Assembly: GCF_001898315.1 (NCBI RefSeq)
Contig: NZ_MKTQ01000024.1
Span: 1 to 58,089 of the forward strand
Reading direction: 5' to 3'
Source: Microbacterium sp. 70-16
GTDB taxonomy: Bacteria; Actinomycetota; Actinomycetes; Actinomycetales; Microbacteriaceae
Length of the DNA: 58,089 nucleotides
How positions within the stretch are numbered: position 1 is the first letter of the stretch; each line of letters begins with the position of its first letter. Shown piece by piece: positions 1-8,244 of this stretch. Below the pieces are notes generated by a model. That model was not told where the DNA came from. It did no database searches and saw only the letters and a list, made by a program, of their open reading frames with translations. The position numbers were made by a program, and so were the translations under genes.

Positions 1-6
1 GTGCAA

Positions 7-63
7 GTCGAGGTCTTCCGGCAGATGGGCAGTGTGAGAACTTCCATCCTGGAAGACCTCGAC
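7..63. repeat. 13-bp inverted repeat next to IS remnant
   Basis: GTCGAGGTCTTCC at 7-19 has a perfect reverse complement at 51-63, with 31 nt between the arms. It lies just beyond the point where the transposase remnant loses recognisable homology (near 111). It could be a transcription terminator or part of another mobile-element end; nothing in the window decides this. Confidence 0.5.
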
Positions 64-65
64 GT

Positions 66-305
66 CTATCCGCGAACCAGCCGCCGACCCTCGACTACAC
101 CCTCAACTGCGAAGAGCCTCTTAACAGCATACACGTCCGCCTCGTCGAGCTCCGCGACGTCGTCCCAGCCGACGCCCTCCCGGTCAGCGGCGTCGAGCAC
201 CGCCGACACCGAGTGCCGAGACACACCCTGCGCCGCGATCTGCCGACCCGTGAGCCCCTCCGCGCGAAGCCTCAACACCAGCTTCGCCTTGATCCTGCGT
301 ACCAT
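66..305 (-). pseudogene. istA: IS21-family transposase IstA, N-terminal fragment
   Basis: The N-terminal region reads MVRRIKAKLVLRLRAEGL followed by GRQIAA and SRHSV, which is the helix-turn-helix start of IS21-type IstA transposases. An intact IstA is about 400-500 residues with a DDE catalytic core; here recognisable homology stops after about 65 residues (near position 111) and the frame ends at 66, so no catalytic domain remains. The start is set at the ATG at 305-303, because a GAAGGAG ribosome-binding site lies 8 nt upstream; an in-frame ATG at 338 lies inside the hairpin at 314-351. No istB partner is visible. Family assignment is by memory of IS21 proteins. Confidence 0.7.
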
Positions 306-313
306 CCGAACTA

Positions 314-351
314 CTCCTTCTGCCGCGTGATCAGCCACGCGGCAGAAGGAG
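314..351 (-). promoter_or_regulatory. hairpin sequestering the istA ribosome-binding site
   Basis: CTCCTTCTGCCGCGTG (314-329) pairs perfectly with 336-351 across a 6-nt loop. In the minus-strand RNA the last bases of the stem are the GAAGGAG ribosome-binding site for the istA start at 305. A transcript entering from outside would therefore hide the Shine-Dalgarno sequence. Such protection against read-through translation is known for IS10 and other elements; its function here is inferred. Confidence 0.6.
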
Positions 352-360
352 CCTAGGAAG

Positions 361-576
361 GTGGCGCCGAACCCGAATACTCGGTGGCGCTCAACGACGC
401 GAACGCGCCCACGAGCAGGTGGCGCTCAACCGCAATACTCGTGGCGCTCAGAGAAGCGAATATTCACCTGGAGACGGATGGCGTCAGGCCAGTGGCAGGA
501 ACGTTGGTTGAGTCCTGACGAGAGAACCCGCAGGGGTTCTGGCGTCATTCCGATCTCGGGCACAGTGGCGCTCGGC
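361..576. repeat. IS21-type terminal region with repeated GGTGGCGCTCAAC motifs
   Basis: The motif (G)GTGGCGC(T/C)(C/G)A recurs at about 361, 383, 420 and 448, with a related copy (AGTGGCGCTCGG) near 564. Multiple short terminal repeats upstream of istA are typical of IS21-family ends. Together with the truncated istA this marks one end of a decayed insertion. No gene is seen between 339 and 640. Confidence 0.5.
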
Positions 577-640
577 TCCGGGTCAATGCAACGGGGCAGG
601 CCCTCGGCGTGAAGCCAAACGAGTAGGCACTATGGCATCG

Positions 641-1618
641 CTATGCTGCCGCGGGACCGAGCAAGTCCTCGAGCAGCCGAGCCCAGGACTCGTCCACAAG
701 GCGGGCGTAAGCGTTGAACATGCTCTGAGCATCCAGTGCTTCGAGCGCACTCAGCACCCGTGGTAGTTCCTCACCCTCGTCCTTGTCGATGCAGGCGAGT
801 TCGCGCTGCTCACCGGCCAGATCTGCGAGGAACGAGGTCTGCTTTCCAACCGTTGGTGTTCCAAGCTCCAGGGCTCGAACAGCGATCCCACTCTGAAAGT
901 ACAGGTTGTAGGGCAACAGCACCGCCCAAGCCTCCGCCAATGCAGAGTCAAGTTCGCGGTCTGGTATAAAGCCCGCTGAAACCTTCCAGCCAGGTAGATC
1001 TTCGGGCCATCCTCGTCCGAGGATCTTGGCTTCGATGCCGCGTTTGGAAAGCTCGGGCCCTAGGCGGGCTAGTAGAGCGAGGTCACGTTCTGGCTTGTAC
1101 TGTCCGGCCACGACGATGGACGGCGCTGCCGTCTTCGGCCTTAGCTCCTGGGTTGTGCGTATTGGGTGGAGAGCATCGACAATCCTGTGATGTGGCAACA
1201 ACGCCGCCGCTTCACGGTGTGCATGCGATGAGTGAACGATAATCAGCGGTGCCGTGCTGGGGTTCGCGCTGGATGCCCACCTCCGTGCCAGCTTACTGAA
1301 CCCAACTTGAGTACGAAGTGGGACGGGGTCGTGCAGGATCATCGCGTGCGTAGCATTGGAGTTGCTCCACAGCCTGGCCTCCAGAAGCCCCAGACTGGGC
1401 CAGACTTGCACGTTCGAAGACCCGCCACGTCTGAACTTGGCGATGTTGAGGGCGGCGTTCGCAAACATCTGGGCCTTGCCGGGCAACCCGCTCAAACCCT
1501 CGACCGGCCGCGCCGGGTTCCTTGTAGCGGTCACGCCATGTCGTTCGAGGGTCTCCTCAAGCTCCAACTCGTAGTGCGCCAACGTCGACACAAGTGGATT
1601 GGTGTAGCGCAGTTCCAT
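641..1618 (-). CDS. GT-B glycosyltransferase (GT4-like), EPS operon
   Basis: A 325-residue predicted cytoplasmic glycosyltransferase. The C-terminal half carries the nucleotide-sugar-binding pattern of GT-B enzymes: IVVAGQYKPERD opens the second Rossmann domain (about 170-180), and SGIAVRALELGTPTVG (about 243-258) matches the usual ExG/LG donor-binding region. It presumably adds one sugar to the lipid-linked repeat unit. It is the last gene of the minus-strand EPS operon. Its ATG overlaps the stop of a 53-codon ORF by one base (TGATG), suggesting translational coupling. Donor and linkage cannot be predicted. Confidence 0.75.
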   Translation of the reverse strand: MELRYTNPLVSTLAHYELELEETLERHGVTATRNPARPVEGLSGLPGKAQMFANAALNIAKFRRGGSSNVQVWPSLGLLEARLWSNSNATHAMILHDPVPLRTQVGFSKLARRWASSANPSTAPLIIVHSSHAHREAAALLPHHRIVDALHPIRTTQELRPKTAAPSIVVAGQYKPERDLALLARLGPELSKRGIEAKILGRGWPEDLPGWKVSAGFIPDRELDSALAEAWAVLLPYNLYFQSGIAVRALELGTPTVGKQTSFLADLAGEQRELACIDKDEGEELPRVLSALEALDAQSMFNAYARLVDESWARLLEDLLGPAAA

Positions 1619-1779
1619 CAGCAGTCCCTGGCGAGCGCCGCAAGGCAGCCGCGCGTCCCTTGAATCACGGCGGGGTGCATCGACCGGGTCTCGCGAGACG
1701 CGGAGGAGACGGCGATGCGGGGACTGTTTCCAAGGACGCCCTTCACGCGGGCAGCTACAGTGGCTGGATTCGATCTCAT
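1618..1779 (-). CDS. short ORF coupled to the glycosyltransferase, unknown
   Basis: A 53-residue reading frame starts at ATG 1779-1777. It has GGAGAA about 10 nt upstream and ends in TGATG shared with the start of the next gene. The protein is basic, contains two cysteines near its end (RGCLAALARDC) and shows no membrane segment or motif I recognise. It could be a genuine small protein, a leader that couples translation, or the remnant 5' end of a lost gene. The ribosome-binding site and overlap are the only support. Confidence 0.35.
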   Translation of the reverse strand: MRSNPATVAARVKGVLGNSPRIAVSSASRETRSMHPAVIQGTRGCLAALARDC

Positions 1780-1838
1780 CAGATGTGTTCTCCGTGTAGG
1801 TTGAGTTGATTCGCGGGATCAGGCTGGACAGGCGTTGT

Positions 1839-3122
1839 TCACAGCACGCCCATGGCTGAGAGCGCGAAGTCCGCGACTGCTATCCCGCCGCAGGCCACCG
1901 TGGTGGCGATGATTGGCAAAAGCACCATTCGACGTTCGACGACCGCAGCCGCACCGATCAGCATGATGGTCATTGCAGTCAGCTCACGCGCCATCGCGAA
2001 CCAGATCGCCGCGTCGAGGGAATACTGCACCGCCCAGCCGACGCCTAGCGAGAATGCAAGTCCGATCAGCCTTGGCGTGATGGCCCATCGCATTCGCCCG
2101 AAATACATGAGTGCCGGGAGCAGGCAATAGCAGACTATCGAGGGAATGGCGGTCGCGCTCATCAACGGAACAACCCGGAGCATGTCGTCCCAAGAAGCGT
2201 CCAGTATGACGGGCGCGACAAACCTCGCCGCGACGTAAGTAGCGGCGACGACTACTCCACCCACTCGTATTGCGTGAGGTAGTGAGTCCATAATGATCTC
2301 TCGAATTTCGTCAGCGGACTTCTCGCGTGCGTCCATGACGCGCGATTGAATGACGTTGAGGGTGCTGGTAGACAGCGAGTCTGTAATGCTCCGTGACAGC
2401 GACCAACCAAGGTTGAAGGCCCCCAGTGCTCCCGCCCCCCCGAGCGCACCGACTGCGATTCGATCAAGCTGATACTGCGCCTGCATGCTGATGATGAACC
2501 CGCCAGCTGACGCAAATGCTGCGGCGTAGCTTTCCTCTGACTCGATCAAGATCTGTGGGGAAAGTGTTCTCTTCGCTGCTAGGTGCAGCCCGATCGAGAA
2601 CAACAGCTCGGTCAGGACGAGCTGTGTGACCGAGCCGAGCGCGTTGTGCAGCCACAGCACCAAGGGGACTCCCGCGAGCAGAGCGATCGCTGCAGATGAC
2701 CCGGAGATGCCGGAGATCAGTTTCCAGCTGCCCGCACGCTGTAGGCGAGCAAGCGGAACAATGCTGGTGGCCATGATTGTGGGGAGCGCAAGCATGGGCG
2801 TCATCGCCAACAGATCCGGGACGGGCGCACCCCACCAACCGACGATTGCTAAGGTACACGCGAGGAAGAGAGTTCCAAGGATCGGGTACCAGACTCGGTA
2901 CGTTCGGAGGAATCTCGTTCCCGTTGTCGTTGCAACAGCGGCCGTCGCGATTCGCTTCGCCGCCCCATCGGTGATCGCTTGCAGGATCGCGTAGCCCGTC
3001 ATCATGGCCGCGTAGTAGCCGACGGTGGTTGGATCGCTCGTGGCAGCGAAGATGACCATGAGGAGGGCTGTGCCTGCCCGCGGAGCGAGGCGTTCGACGA
3101 ACGCCCAAAGAAGGGTGATCAC
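1839..3122 (-). CDS. polysaccharide flippase (Wzx/MATE-like)
   Basis: A 427-residue integral membrane protein with about 12 hydrophobic segments spread over its length (for example LLMVIFAATS, TLFLACTLAIVGWW, AAIALLAGVPLVLWL, MLIGAAAVV). Size and topology match Wzx-type O-unit/EPS flippases, which move undecaprenyl-linked repeat units to the outer leaflet. Position between the pyruvyltransferase and glycosyltransferase genes supports this. It overlaps the upstream gene by 4 nt (ATGA at 3119-3122), so it is probably co-translated. No Wzy polymerase is seen in the window; it may lie elsewhere or beyond the left edge. Confidence 0.8.
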   Translation of the reverse strand: MITLLWAFVERLAPRAGTALLMVIFAATSDPTTVGYYAAMMTGYAILQAITDGAAKRIATAAVATTTGTRFLRTYRVWYPILGTLFLACTLAIVGWWGAPVPDLLAMTPMLALPTIMATSIVPLARLQRAGSWKLISGISGSSAAIALLAGVPLVLWLHNALGSVTQLVLTELLFSIGLHLAAKRTLSPQILIESEESYAAAFASAGGFIISMQAQYQLDRIAVGALGGAGALGAFNLGWSLSRSITDSLSTSTLNVIQSRVMDAREKSADEIREIIMDSLPHAIRVGGVVVAATYVAARFVAPVILDASWDDMLRVVPLMSATAIPSIVCYCLLPALMYFGRMRWAITPRLIGLAFSLGVGWAVQYSLDAAIWFAMARELTAMTIMLIGAAAVVERRMVLLPIIATTVACGGIAVADFALSAMGVL

Positions 3123-4360
3123 CTAACCACGCACTTGCGACGTCTGTTCTCGGACTCGTCGACCACGGTATGAAGGAAGGACATACCGCGGGACCGCATC
3201 TCGGTCAGGTGGATCTCGACATCTCGATAGTCGATAGGTGTATCGAAGGCTGACAAGTCAGTCTGCTCGGAGACTATTCGCTCGGTAAGGCGCACGCGAG
3301 TCAGCAGTTCGCTCATTCGGCCCCCGGTCCCCGGTGCGGACACAACAGCGAAGTCCCGTTGATACAGCAGCGAGAACGCTGTTGCATGGAACGAGTTACT
3401 TACGACGAATCGTGCTTCCGAGATGTAGGAGAGGAAAGTCCCAGGAGTCAGGTCCACCGGCCGCGTCACCGGGAACGGCCACGCGGCGGGCTCCAGCGAG
3501 ACGTCAACGACCTCGACGCTAAGGGACGCTCGAAGGTGATTAACGAGCCGAATCAGCGATGCGCGCGTTGAGTGCGTGTTCACCGCGTACAGCAGGAGGT
3601 ACGGACGACGCGGGACGCTCGCCTCGTCACTGTACTTCTGAAAGTCACTCGCCGTCATCAGCATGACAGGGTCCGGGACGAGCTGAACCGGCGTGGTCGC
3701 CAGCTTTGAGAGCGGAGCCATCAGGTGAGGTTCCCGCAAGGAAAGATGGTCGATCGGAGGAACAAGCGAGGCGAGGGCACGCTGGTGTCGCGCTGGATCG
3801 AGTTGCGGCGTACTCACTGCGTATCCCGCCCTGACGACGTGGGCGGCTCCGAAAGACAGGAAGTAGGCGGGGTCAATTCCACCCATGTTCGTGGGGTTCC
3901 ACACCTGGTCGCTGCCAACGACGTAGACATCCGCTTCGGGAGGTGTAGCGCGGAGCTGTCGCATCGATTTGTAGCGTCGAGTCATCTCGAAATGTCGAGA
4001 CCGGTACGATTCGAAGCGTCTAGCTTGACTACGGCGCTGCCCTTGCGTCTTCCAGAGCAGCACGGAGCGGATTGCGCGGGCAAGAGCCTGCTTGGCGGCA
4101 GAAGACACGCTCGCGCCGGTCGCGGTCGCGCCGCGAAACTTCCAAACAGCGCTGAGCACGGGGTTGGGGAGCGGGGCGTAGTGTTGGGAGTGCCCCGGCG
4201 GGCGGTAGTCGATGACACGGACCTCGGCACCAAGCGACTCCAACCGGTCCTGGAGTGCGATCGCCTGGAGAACGGCCCCATAGTTCTGGGCGAAGTGAAA
4301 GTTGAGCGTGGCGACCTGGATGTTCGCCAGGGCCGGCTCAGGTGACTGATCCACGATCAA
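3119..4360 (-). CDS. polysaccharide pyruvyl transferase family protein
   Basis: A 413-residue protein resembling the CsaB/WcaK pyruvyl transferase family (PF04230). It has the N-terminal FAQNYGAVLQAIALQD motif, then YVVGSDQVWNP (about 144-154) and a C-terminal FVVSNSFHATAFSLLYQRDF segment with the conserved SxRFH-like SNSFHA motif. Members transfer pyruvate from PEP to make ketal-linked acidic sugars, or act as related glycan-modifying enzymes. The 4-nt overlaps on both sides place it in the EPS operon. The substrate is not predictable, and some family members may not be pyruvyl transferases. Confidence 0.8.
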   Translation of the reverse strand: MIVDQSPEPALANIQVATLNFHFAQNYGAVLQAIALQDRLESLGAEVRVIDYRPPGHSQHYAPLPNPVLSAVWKFRGATATGASVSSAAKQALARAIRSVLLWKTQGQRRSQARRFESYRSRHFEMTRRYKSMRQLRATPPEADVYVVGSDQVWNPTNMGGIDPAYFLSFGAAHVVRAGYAVSTPQLDPARHQRALASLVPPIDHLSLREPHLMAPLSKLATTPVQLVPDPVMLMTASDFQKYSDEASVPRRPYLLLYAVNTHSTRASLIRLVNHLRASLSVEVVDVSLEPAAWPFPVTRPVDLTPGTFLSYISEARFVVSNSFHATAFSLLYQRDFAVVSAPGTGGRMSELLTRVRLTERIVSEQTDLSAFDTPIDYRDVEIHLTEMRSRGMSFLHTVVDESENRRRKCVVR

Positions 4361-5367
4361 CGATCTCCAGACTCGTGCAGGGTCATGATGGACTCGACGC
4401 TCTCGCGCCGTGAGTACGGGACTCGTGTCAATGCAGGTTGGCGGCCGACTGCGACGAAAGTCACGAGTGCTTCCGATTTGGGCAGATCAAGTAGAGCGCG
4501 GACCTTCTTCTCGGATCGTGGCCACAGCATTGCTGTGAGGGGGCACGTACCCACCCCTGCATCTTCGAGCGCGTACATCAGCGTCATCGCAAAGAGAGCG
4601 CCATCGACAAACGGCTGGTTTCGCTCGGTCGCCTCGACGTAGTACGAAGTGTCGCTCGTTACCAACAGGAGCACCGGTGGGCGGTCGTAGCCCCCGAGCC
4701 CGGCTTGAATCCTCAGTATCTTGTCAATCAGGCCAGGGTCGGTCACGACATGAAGCCGAGAGGACTGCCTGTTGCAGGCGGAGGGGCTCCTAGAAGCGAT
4801 CGAGGCGGCATCGGATATTAAGCCCAGATCAACCGGTCCGGGCTCGAACTCACGAAGACTCACGCGATCGGCTGTGAGCTCGCCAAACGACCGGTGCCGC
4901 TGCCGATCGAAGCGGACTGTGCGGAACCCGCCAGCTGTGCTGCTACCCAGTATCAGCTTCTGTACCTCGGGTGCGAATAGTGCGAGTTTGTCGCCTACAT
5001 TCACCCCGAGATCATCGTGTCGGCTGAAGTAGGTACGTAGAGTAGCGCACGCGGCGTCGAAGAATGTATCGCGGGGGTCGCGACCATCATCAATCCATCG
5101 ATTGAGCAGCTGGGCGAGAGCCGTCAGCGGCCTGTTGCCGAATGACGGTCGAAAGTCCTCGCGCGTGAGCCCCTTCTCAATTGAGTGCGTGTAGTACATG
5201 ATCAGCGCACGATCGTTCCTGACGTTGATCGATTGGCCCGCTGGGGCGGCATGCTTGTGATACAAGAGATGGTCGTTATAGGTAAGTTGCACTGCCCGGC
5301 CACGGTGAATGGCACGACGCAGTGGGCCGTGCATTGAGCTGGGTATGAAGTCTCGGAAGGACACCAT
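4357..5367 (-). CDS. nitroreductase-fold protein, EPS operon
   Basis: A 336-residue protein with a nitroreductase-type FMN domain in the C-terminal two thirds: SLREFEPGPVD (about 170-180), SPSACNRQSSRLHVV, then a VDGALFAMTLMYALEDAGVGTCPL segment typical of the dimer/FMN-site helices. The N-terminal 130 residues are not typical of short nitroreductases. Such proteins recur beside pyruvyltransferase-family genes in capsule loci, where their role is unclear; redox modification of a sugar or lipid carrier is possible. It is coupled to the next gene by an ATGA overlap. Confidence 0.7.
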   Translation of the reverse strand: MVSFRDFIPSSMHGPLRRAIHRGRAVQLTYNDHLLYHKHAAPAGQSINVRNDRALIMYYTHSIEKGLTREDFRPSFGNRPLTALAQLLNRWIDDGRDPRDTFFDAACATLRTYFSRHDDLGVNVGDKLALFAPEVQKLILGSSTAGGFRTVRFDRQRHRSFGELTADRVSLREFEPGPVDLGLISDAASIASRSPSACNRQSSRLHVVTDPGLIDKILRIQAGLGGYDRPPVLLLVTSDTSYYVEATERNQPFVDGALFAMTLMYALEDAGVGTCPLTAMLWPRSEKKVRALLDLPKSEALVTFVAVGRQPALTRVPYSRRESVESIMTLHESGDR

Positions 5368-5445
5368 CAGTGCACCTGCTTTCTTGCGTTGGTTCTTATG
5401 TCGGCCCTCAAGCGAAAGGAATGCGATTGCTCCAGTCGCATGTCG

Positions 5446-6585
5446 CTAGGCCGTGTGCGTGCCGGCACTACTCCCCAGTGCGCTCTGGTATGCGGAGCAC
5501 ACGAGGGGCCACGTGAACGCCTGTCGAGAGCGGGCTAGGCTGACCGCGGACGATTCGGCTTGTGCGTCAGCATCCGAGGCAAGCGCGAGGACCGCGGTGG
5601 CTATCGATTCTGGCGTTGGGTCGCAGAACCGACCTCCTGCCCCGAGCACCTCACGGTTGTAGACGGTGTCGCGCGCGACGATAGGTGTCGCGGTTGCCAT
5701 GGCTTGCACCAGCGTGGGGTTGGTTCCGCCGACGCTATGCCCGTGAAAGTACACGGCAGCGTGTTGCCAGAGCGAGTATAGCCGTCGGTCATCGCTGAGA
5801 TGGCCGAGCCAGGTGACGTGGTCGTTGTTTGCCGCGAGCGTCGCTACTTTCTCGTCGAGCTCGCCTCCGTATCCTGACGAGCCAACGATCACGACAGGCA
5901 CCGTCTTCGCGATCTCTTCGGCGGCTTCGACAAACTCCGGAATGGTGTTCTCAGGAACGAACCGCGCGACCACCAGGACATATCCTCGGTGTTCGAGTCC
6001 GGACTCGAGTGGCAGCTCAGCGACCTCATCGCCTCCGTAGGGGATATATATGCCGTCACGGTTAAAGTCTTGTCCCCAGCGTCGAGCGATCTCGTGAGAG
6101 TCGAAGATGAGGGTGTCGGCGAACTTAGCGGTCATCCAGGCCCCAAGCCTGAAAATCGTCTTCGCGATGCGGCCCCACTTCGCGCGGTCCCATTCGATGC
6201 CGTCCACGTTTACGACGGTCCGGACGCCGCGTGCCCGCAAGAGAGGTAGATAGTAGCCGTTCGCCACGTTCATGACGAGCGCCACGTCCGGGCGCTTGCG
6301 TGCAGCATCGAGTGATGCCGTCAGGCCATACGACAAGGTGCTCATGGACTTGGACTCCGTGCCACGAGTTGTGATCACCTCCACCCGTGGATCTCGTTCT
6401 GGGTCGTCTAGTTTCGTTGCTCCTGGTCTGCTGTAGACCGTGACGTCCCAGCCTTGATCAGCGAGATGGGGCGCGAGCTTTCGCACGGCTGTCTCAAACC
6501 CGCCGTAGTAGCTCGGGTAGCCGCGAGTACCGATGATTGCAACTGAAGGCACGAATGATGTCCGATTGCTAGTGCGAGCTGCCAT
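5446..6585 (-). CDS. DUF1972-type glycosyltransferase (rhamnosyltransferase-like)
   Basis: A 379-residue GT-B enzyme beginning with AIIGTRGYPSYYGGFETAV (about 16-34), the hallmark of the DUF1972 domain found before a GT4 domain in capsule rhamnosyl- and related transferases. The second domain opens at YVLVVARFVPEN and contains VGGTNPTLVQAMATATPIVA, the donor-binding loop. It would add the second sugar of the repeat unit on the cytoplasmic face. Its start overlaps the 3' end of the split PGT gene by 17 nt. The intergenic gap to the nitroreductase is 78 bp. Confidence 0.8.
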   Translation of the reverse strand: MAARTSNRTSFVPSVAIIGTRGYPSYYGGFETAVRKLAPHLADQGWDVTVYSRPGATKLDDPERDPRVEVITTRGTESKSMSTLSYGLTASLDAARKRPDVALVMNVANGYYLPLLRARGVRTVVNVDGIEWDRAKWGRIAKTIFRLGAWMTAKFADTLIFDSHEIARRWGQDFNRDGIYIPYGGDEVAELPLESGLEHRGYVLVVARFVPENTIPEFVEAAEEIAKTVPVVIVGSSGYGGELDEKVATLAANNDHVTWLGHLSDDRRLYSLWQHAAVYFHGHSVGGTNPTLVQAMATATPIVARDTVYNREVLGAGGRFCDPTPESIATAVLALASDADAQAESSAVSLARSRQAFTWPLVCSAYQSALGSSAGTHTA

Positions 6586-7129
6586 TGGGGGCGATCGCTG
6601 CTTTCACTGTCTTGAGAAGGATCGCAAAGTCGCCTACGAGCGACCAGTTCTCCACATAGCCGAGGTCGAGGCGGACCGACTCGTCCCAAGACAAGGTGGA
6701 GCGGCCCGAGACTTGCCATAGTCCAGTGATGCCTGGCTTGGCGAGGAACCGGCGGTGCACGTGGTCGGCGTACTGCTCGACCTCAGAGGGCAGGGGCGGG
6801 CGAGGGCCGACCAGCGACATCGAGCCGCCGATCACGTTGAACAGCTGAGGGAGTTCGTCAAGGCTGAACCGGCGCATGAACCGGCCGACACGAGTGACCC
6901 GAGGGTCGTTGGTCATCTTGAAGAGCACCTCGTTGCCGGCATCCTGTGCCTGCTGCGCTTTGAGATCGGCAAGCAGATCCTCCGCGTTGACTACCATCGA
7001 GCGGAACTTGAGCATTGAGAACTCACGGCCGCGGTAGCCGATCCTGGTCTGGCGGAAGAGCACGGGGCCGGGGCTCGACAGCTTCACGATCAAGGCGAGG
7101 ACCAGCAACAGCGGACTGATGACGATCAT
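6569..7129 (-). CDS. sugar-transferase (PGT) catalytic domain, downstream half of a split gene
   Basis: A 186-residue bacterial sugar transferase domain (PF02397). It begins with the hydrophobic re-entrant segment, then GPVLFRQTRIGYRGREF, LKFRSMV, the catalytic Asp-Glu in FSLDELPQLFNV, SLVGPRPPLPSE and KPGITGLWQVSGRS. It would transfer a sugar phosphate to undecaprenyl phosphate. Relative to full-length paralogues (14185 and 57452) the reading frame is broken at 7126-7141; this half restarts at an ATG overlapping the upstream stop (ATGA). The catalytic unit itself is complete, like stand-alone small PGTs, so the pair may still work; equally it may be one inactivated gene. Confidence 0.75.
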   Translation of the reverse strand: MIVISPLLLVLALIVKLSSPGPVLFRQTRIGYRGREFSMLKFRSMVVNAEDLLADLKAQQAQDAGNEVLFKMTNDPRVTRVGRFMRRFSLDELPQLFNVIGGSMSLVGPRPPLPSEVEQYADHVHRRFLAKPGITGLWQVSGRSTLSWDESVRLDLGYVENWSLVGDFAILLKTVKAAIAPNGSSH

Positions 7130-8223
7130 TCCCCCACCCCCGAAAGCAGCAGATCCACCGCGCGTTTGGTGAACTGCTGGCCGCTACTGAACCGCGGCGT
7201 CTCCACGTGGATCAGCGGCAGGCCGGCCACCGGTCGGGTGTGCACACGCGGACCGGCGACGTCGGTGATGCTCGGGGCGAGCACGAGGTGCTGCCTGCCG
7301 GCCTCGATGCTCCACGAGATCTGCTTGACCTTGTTGGCGGGCAGGTCGTCGGTGCTCGTGACCGCGACCGTATCGGCGCCGGTGATCGCGAGCGCACGCT
7401 CGACGCGGTCGACGCTGCCCATGATCGGGATTCCGGTGCTCTCGATCGTGTCGGCGATCTTGCCCGACGGCACACAGGCGCCGACGACGCGGTAGCCGGC
7501 GGAGGGCGCTCGACGCAACTCACGGGCGGTCTGGGCGACCGATTGACGTGACCCGACGAGCAGGACCTTCGCGGTGTAGCGTCCCATCTGACGTTGCGCG
7601 ACGAGCCACTGGCGCCACAGCCAGCGGGTGAGCAGCAGCATGAAGATGCCGAGCGGCAGGGAGATCAGCAGATAGCCGCGCGCGACGTCGATGCGTAGCA
7701 GGAAGGCGAGGATCGCGATCGCGCCGAAGACGCCGAAGCTGGCGCGCACGATGCGCGCGTACTCGCTCGCGCCGACGCCGATCACGCGCTCGCTGCGTGA
7801 GTCGGCGAGGGCGAGGGCGAGCATCCAGATGACGATGAGGACGCCGGAGGACGCCCAGTACGAGAACTCGCTCAGACGGCTGTCTTCGCGGATCGAGACC
7901 TGAGCGTTGCCCAGGCCGAACCACACCAGCTGCGTGCCGAAGACCACCCACACCAGCACGAGGAAGTCGGTGATGCGCAGGCGGCGGGCATAGCGCTCTC
8001 GCCAGGGGTCCAGAGGCGGGGCGGTCGGCGTCGGCGCAGTGGTGGCGCTGGGTTCACCCATTGGTGCCTCGACGTGAGAAGTCGGCATGTGCCCGACGGT
8101 CGACGACAGCTGCTCGGCAGGTGCGGCGCGCAGCGCTTCCACTGTCACGTTGGTCACCTCCGAAATCGATGCGGCAGGCGCGATCGTATCGAGTGCAGGT
8201 TTCGGTGATGTGTCGTGTGTCAT
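7126..8223 (-). CDS. PGT membrane/CoA-binding-like half of a split gene
   Basis: 365 residues equal the N-terminal half of a WbaP-type polyprenyl glycosylphosphotransferase. There is a variable Pro/Ala/Thr-rich N-terminus (about 1-75), four or five membrane segments starting at FLVLVWVVFGTQLVWFG, and a Rossmann-like domain (VLLVGSRQSVAQTARELRR). It stops at KRAVDLLLSGVGE, exactly where the re-entrant membrane helix of the catalytic domain should begin. The break sits in G5-T-G5 on the coding strand (7131-7141). A +1 G, a -2 G, or -1 slippage on the run rejoins it to the downstream half. Confidence 0.75.
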   Translation of the reverse strand: MTHDTSPKPALDTIAPAASISEVTNVTVEALRAAPAEQLSSTVGHMPTSHVEAPMGEPSATTAPTPTAPPLDPWRERYARRLRITDFLVLVWVVFGTQLVWFGLGNAQVSIREDSRLSEFSYWASSGVLIVIWMLALALADSRSERVIGVGASEYARIVRASFGVFGAIAILAFLLRIDVARGYLLISLPLGIFMLLLTRWLWRQWLVAQRQMGRYTAKVLLVGSRQSVAQTARELRRAPSAGYRVVGACVPSGKIADTIESTGIPIMGSVDRVERALAITGADTVAVTSTDDLPANKVKQISWSIEAGRQHLVLAPSITDVAGPRVHTRPVAGLPLIHVETPRFSSGQQFTKRAVDLLLSGVGE

Positions 8224-8244
8224 GTCGGCCCAGGGGGGAGCTGG

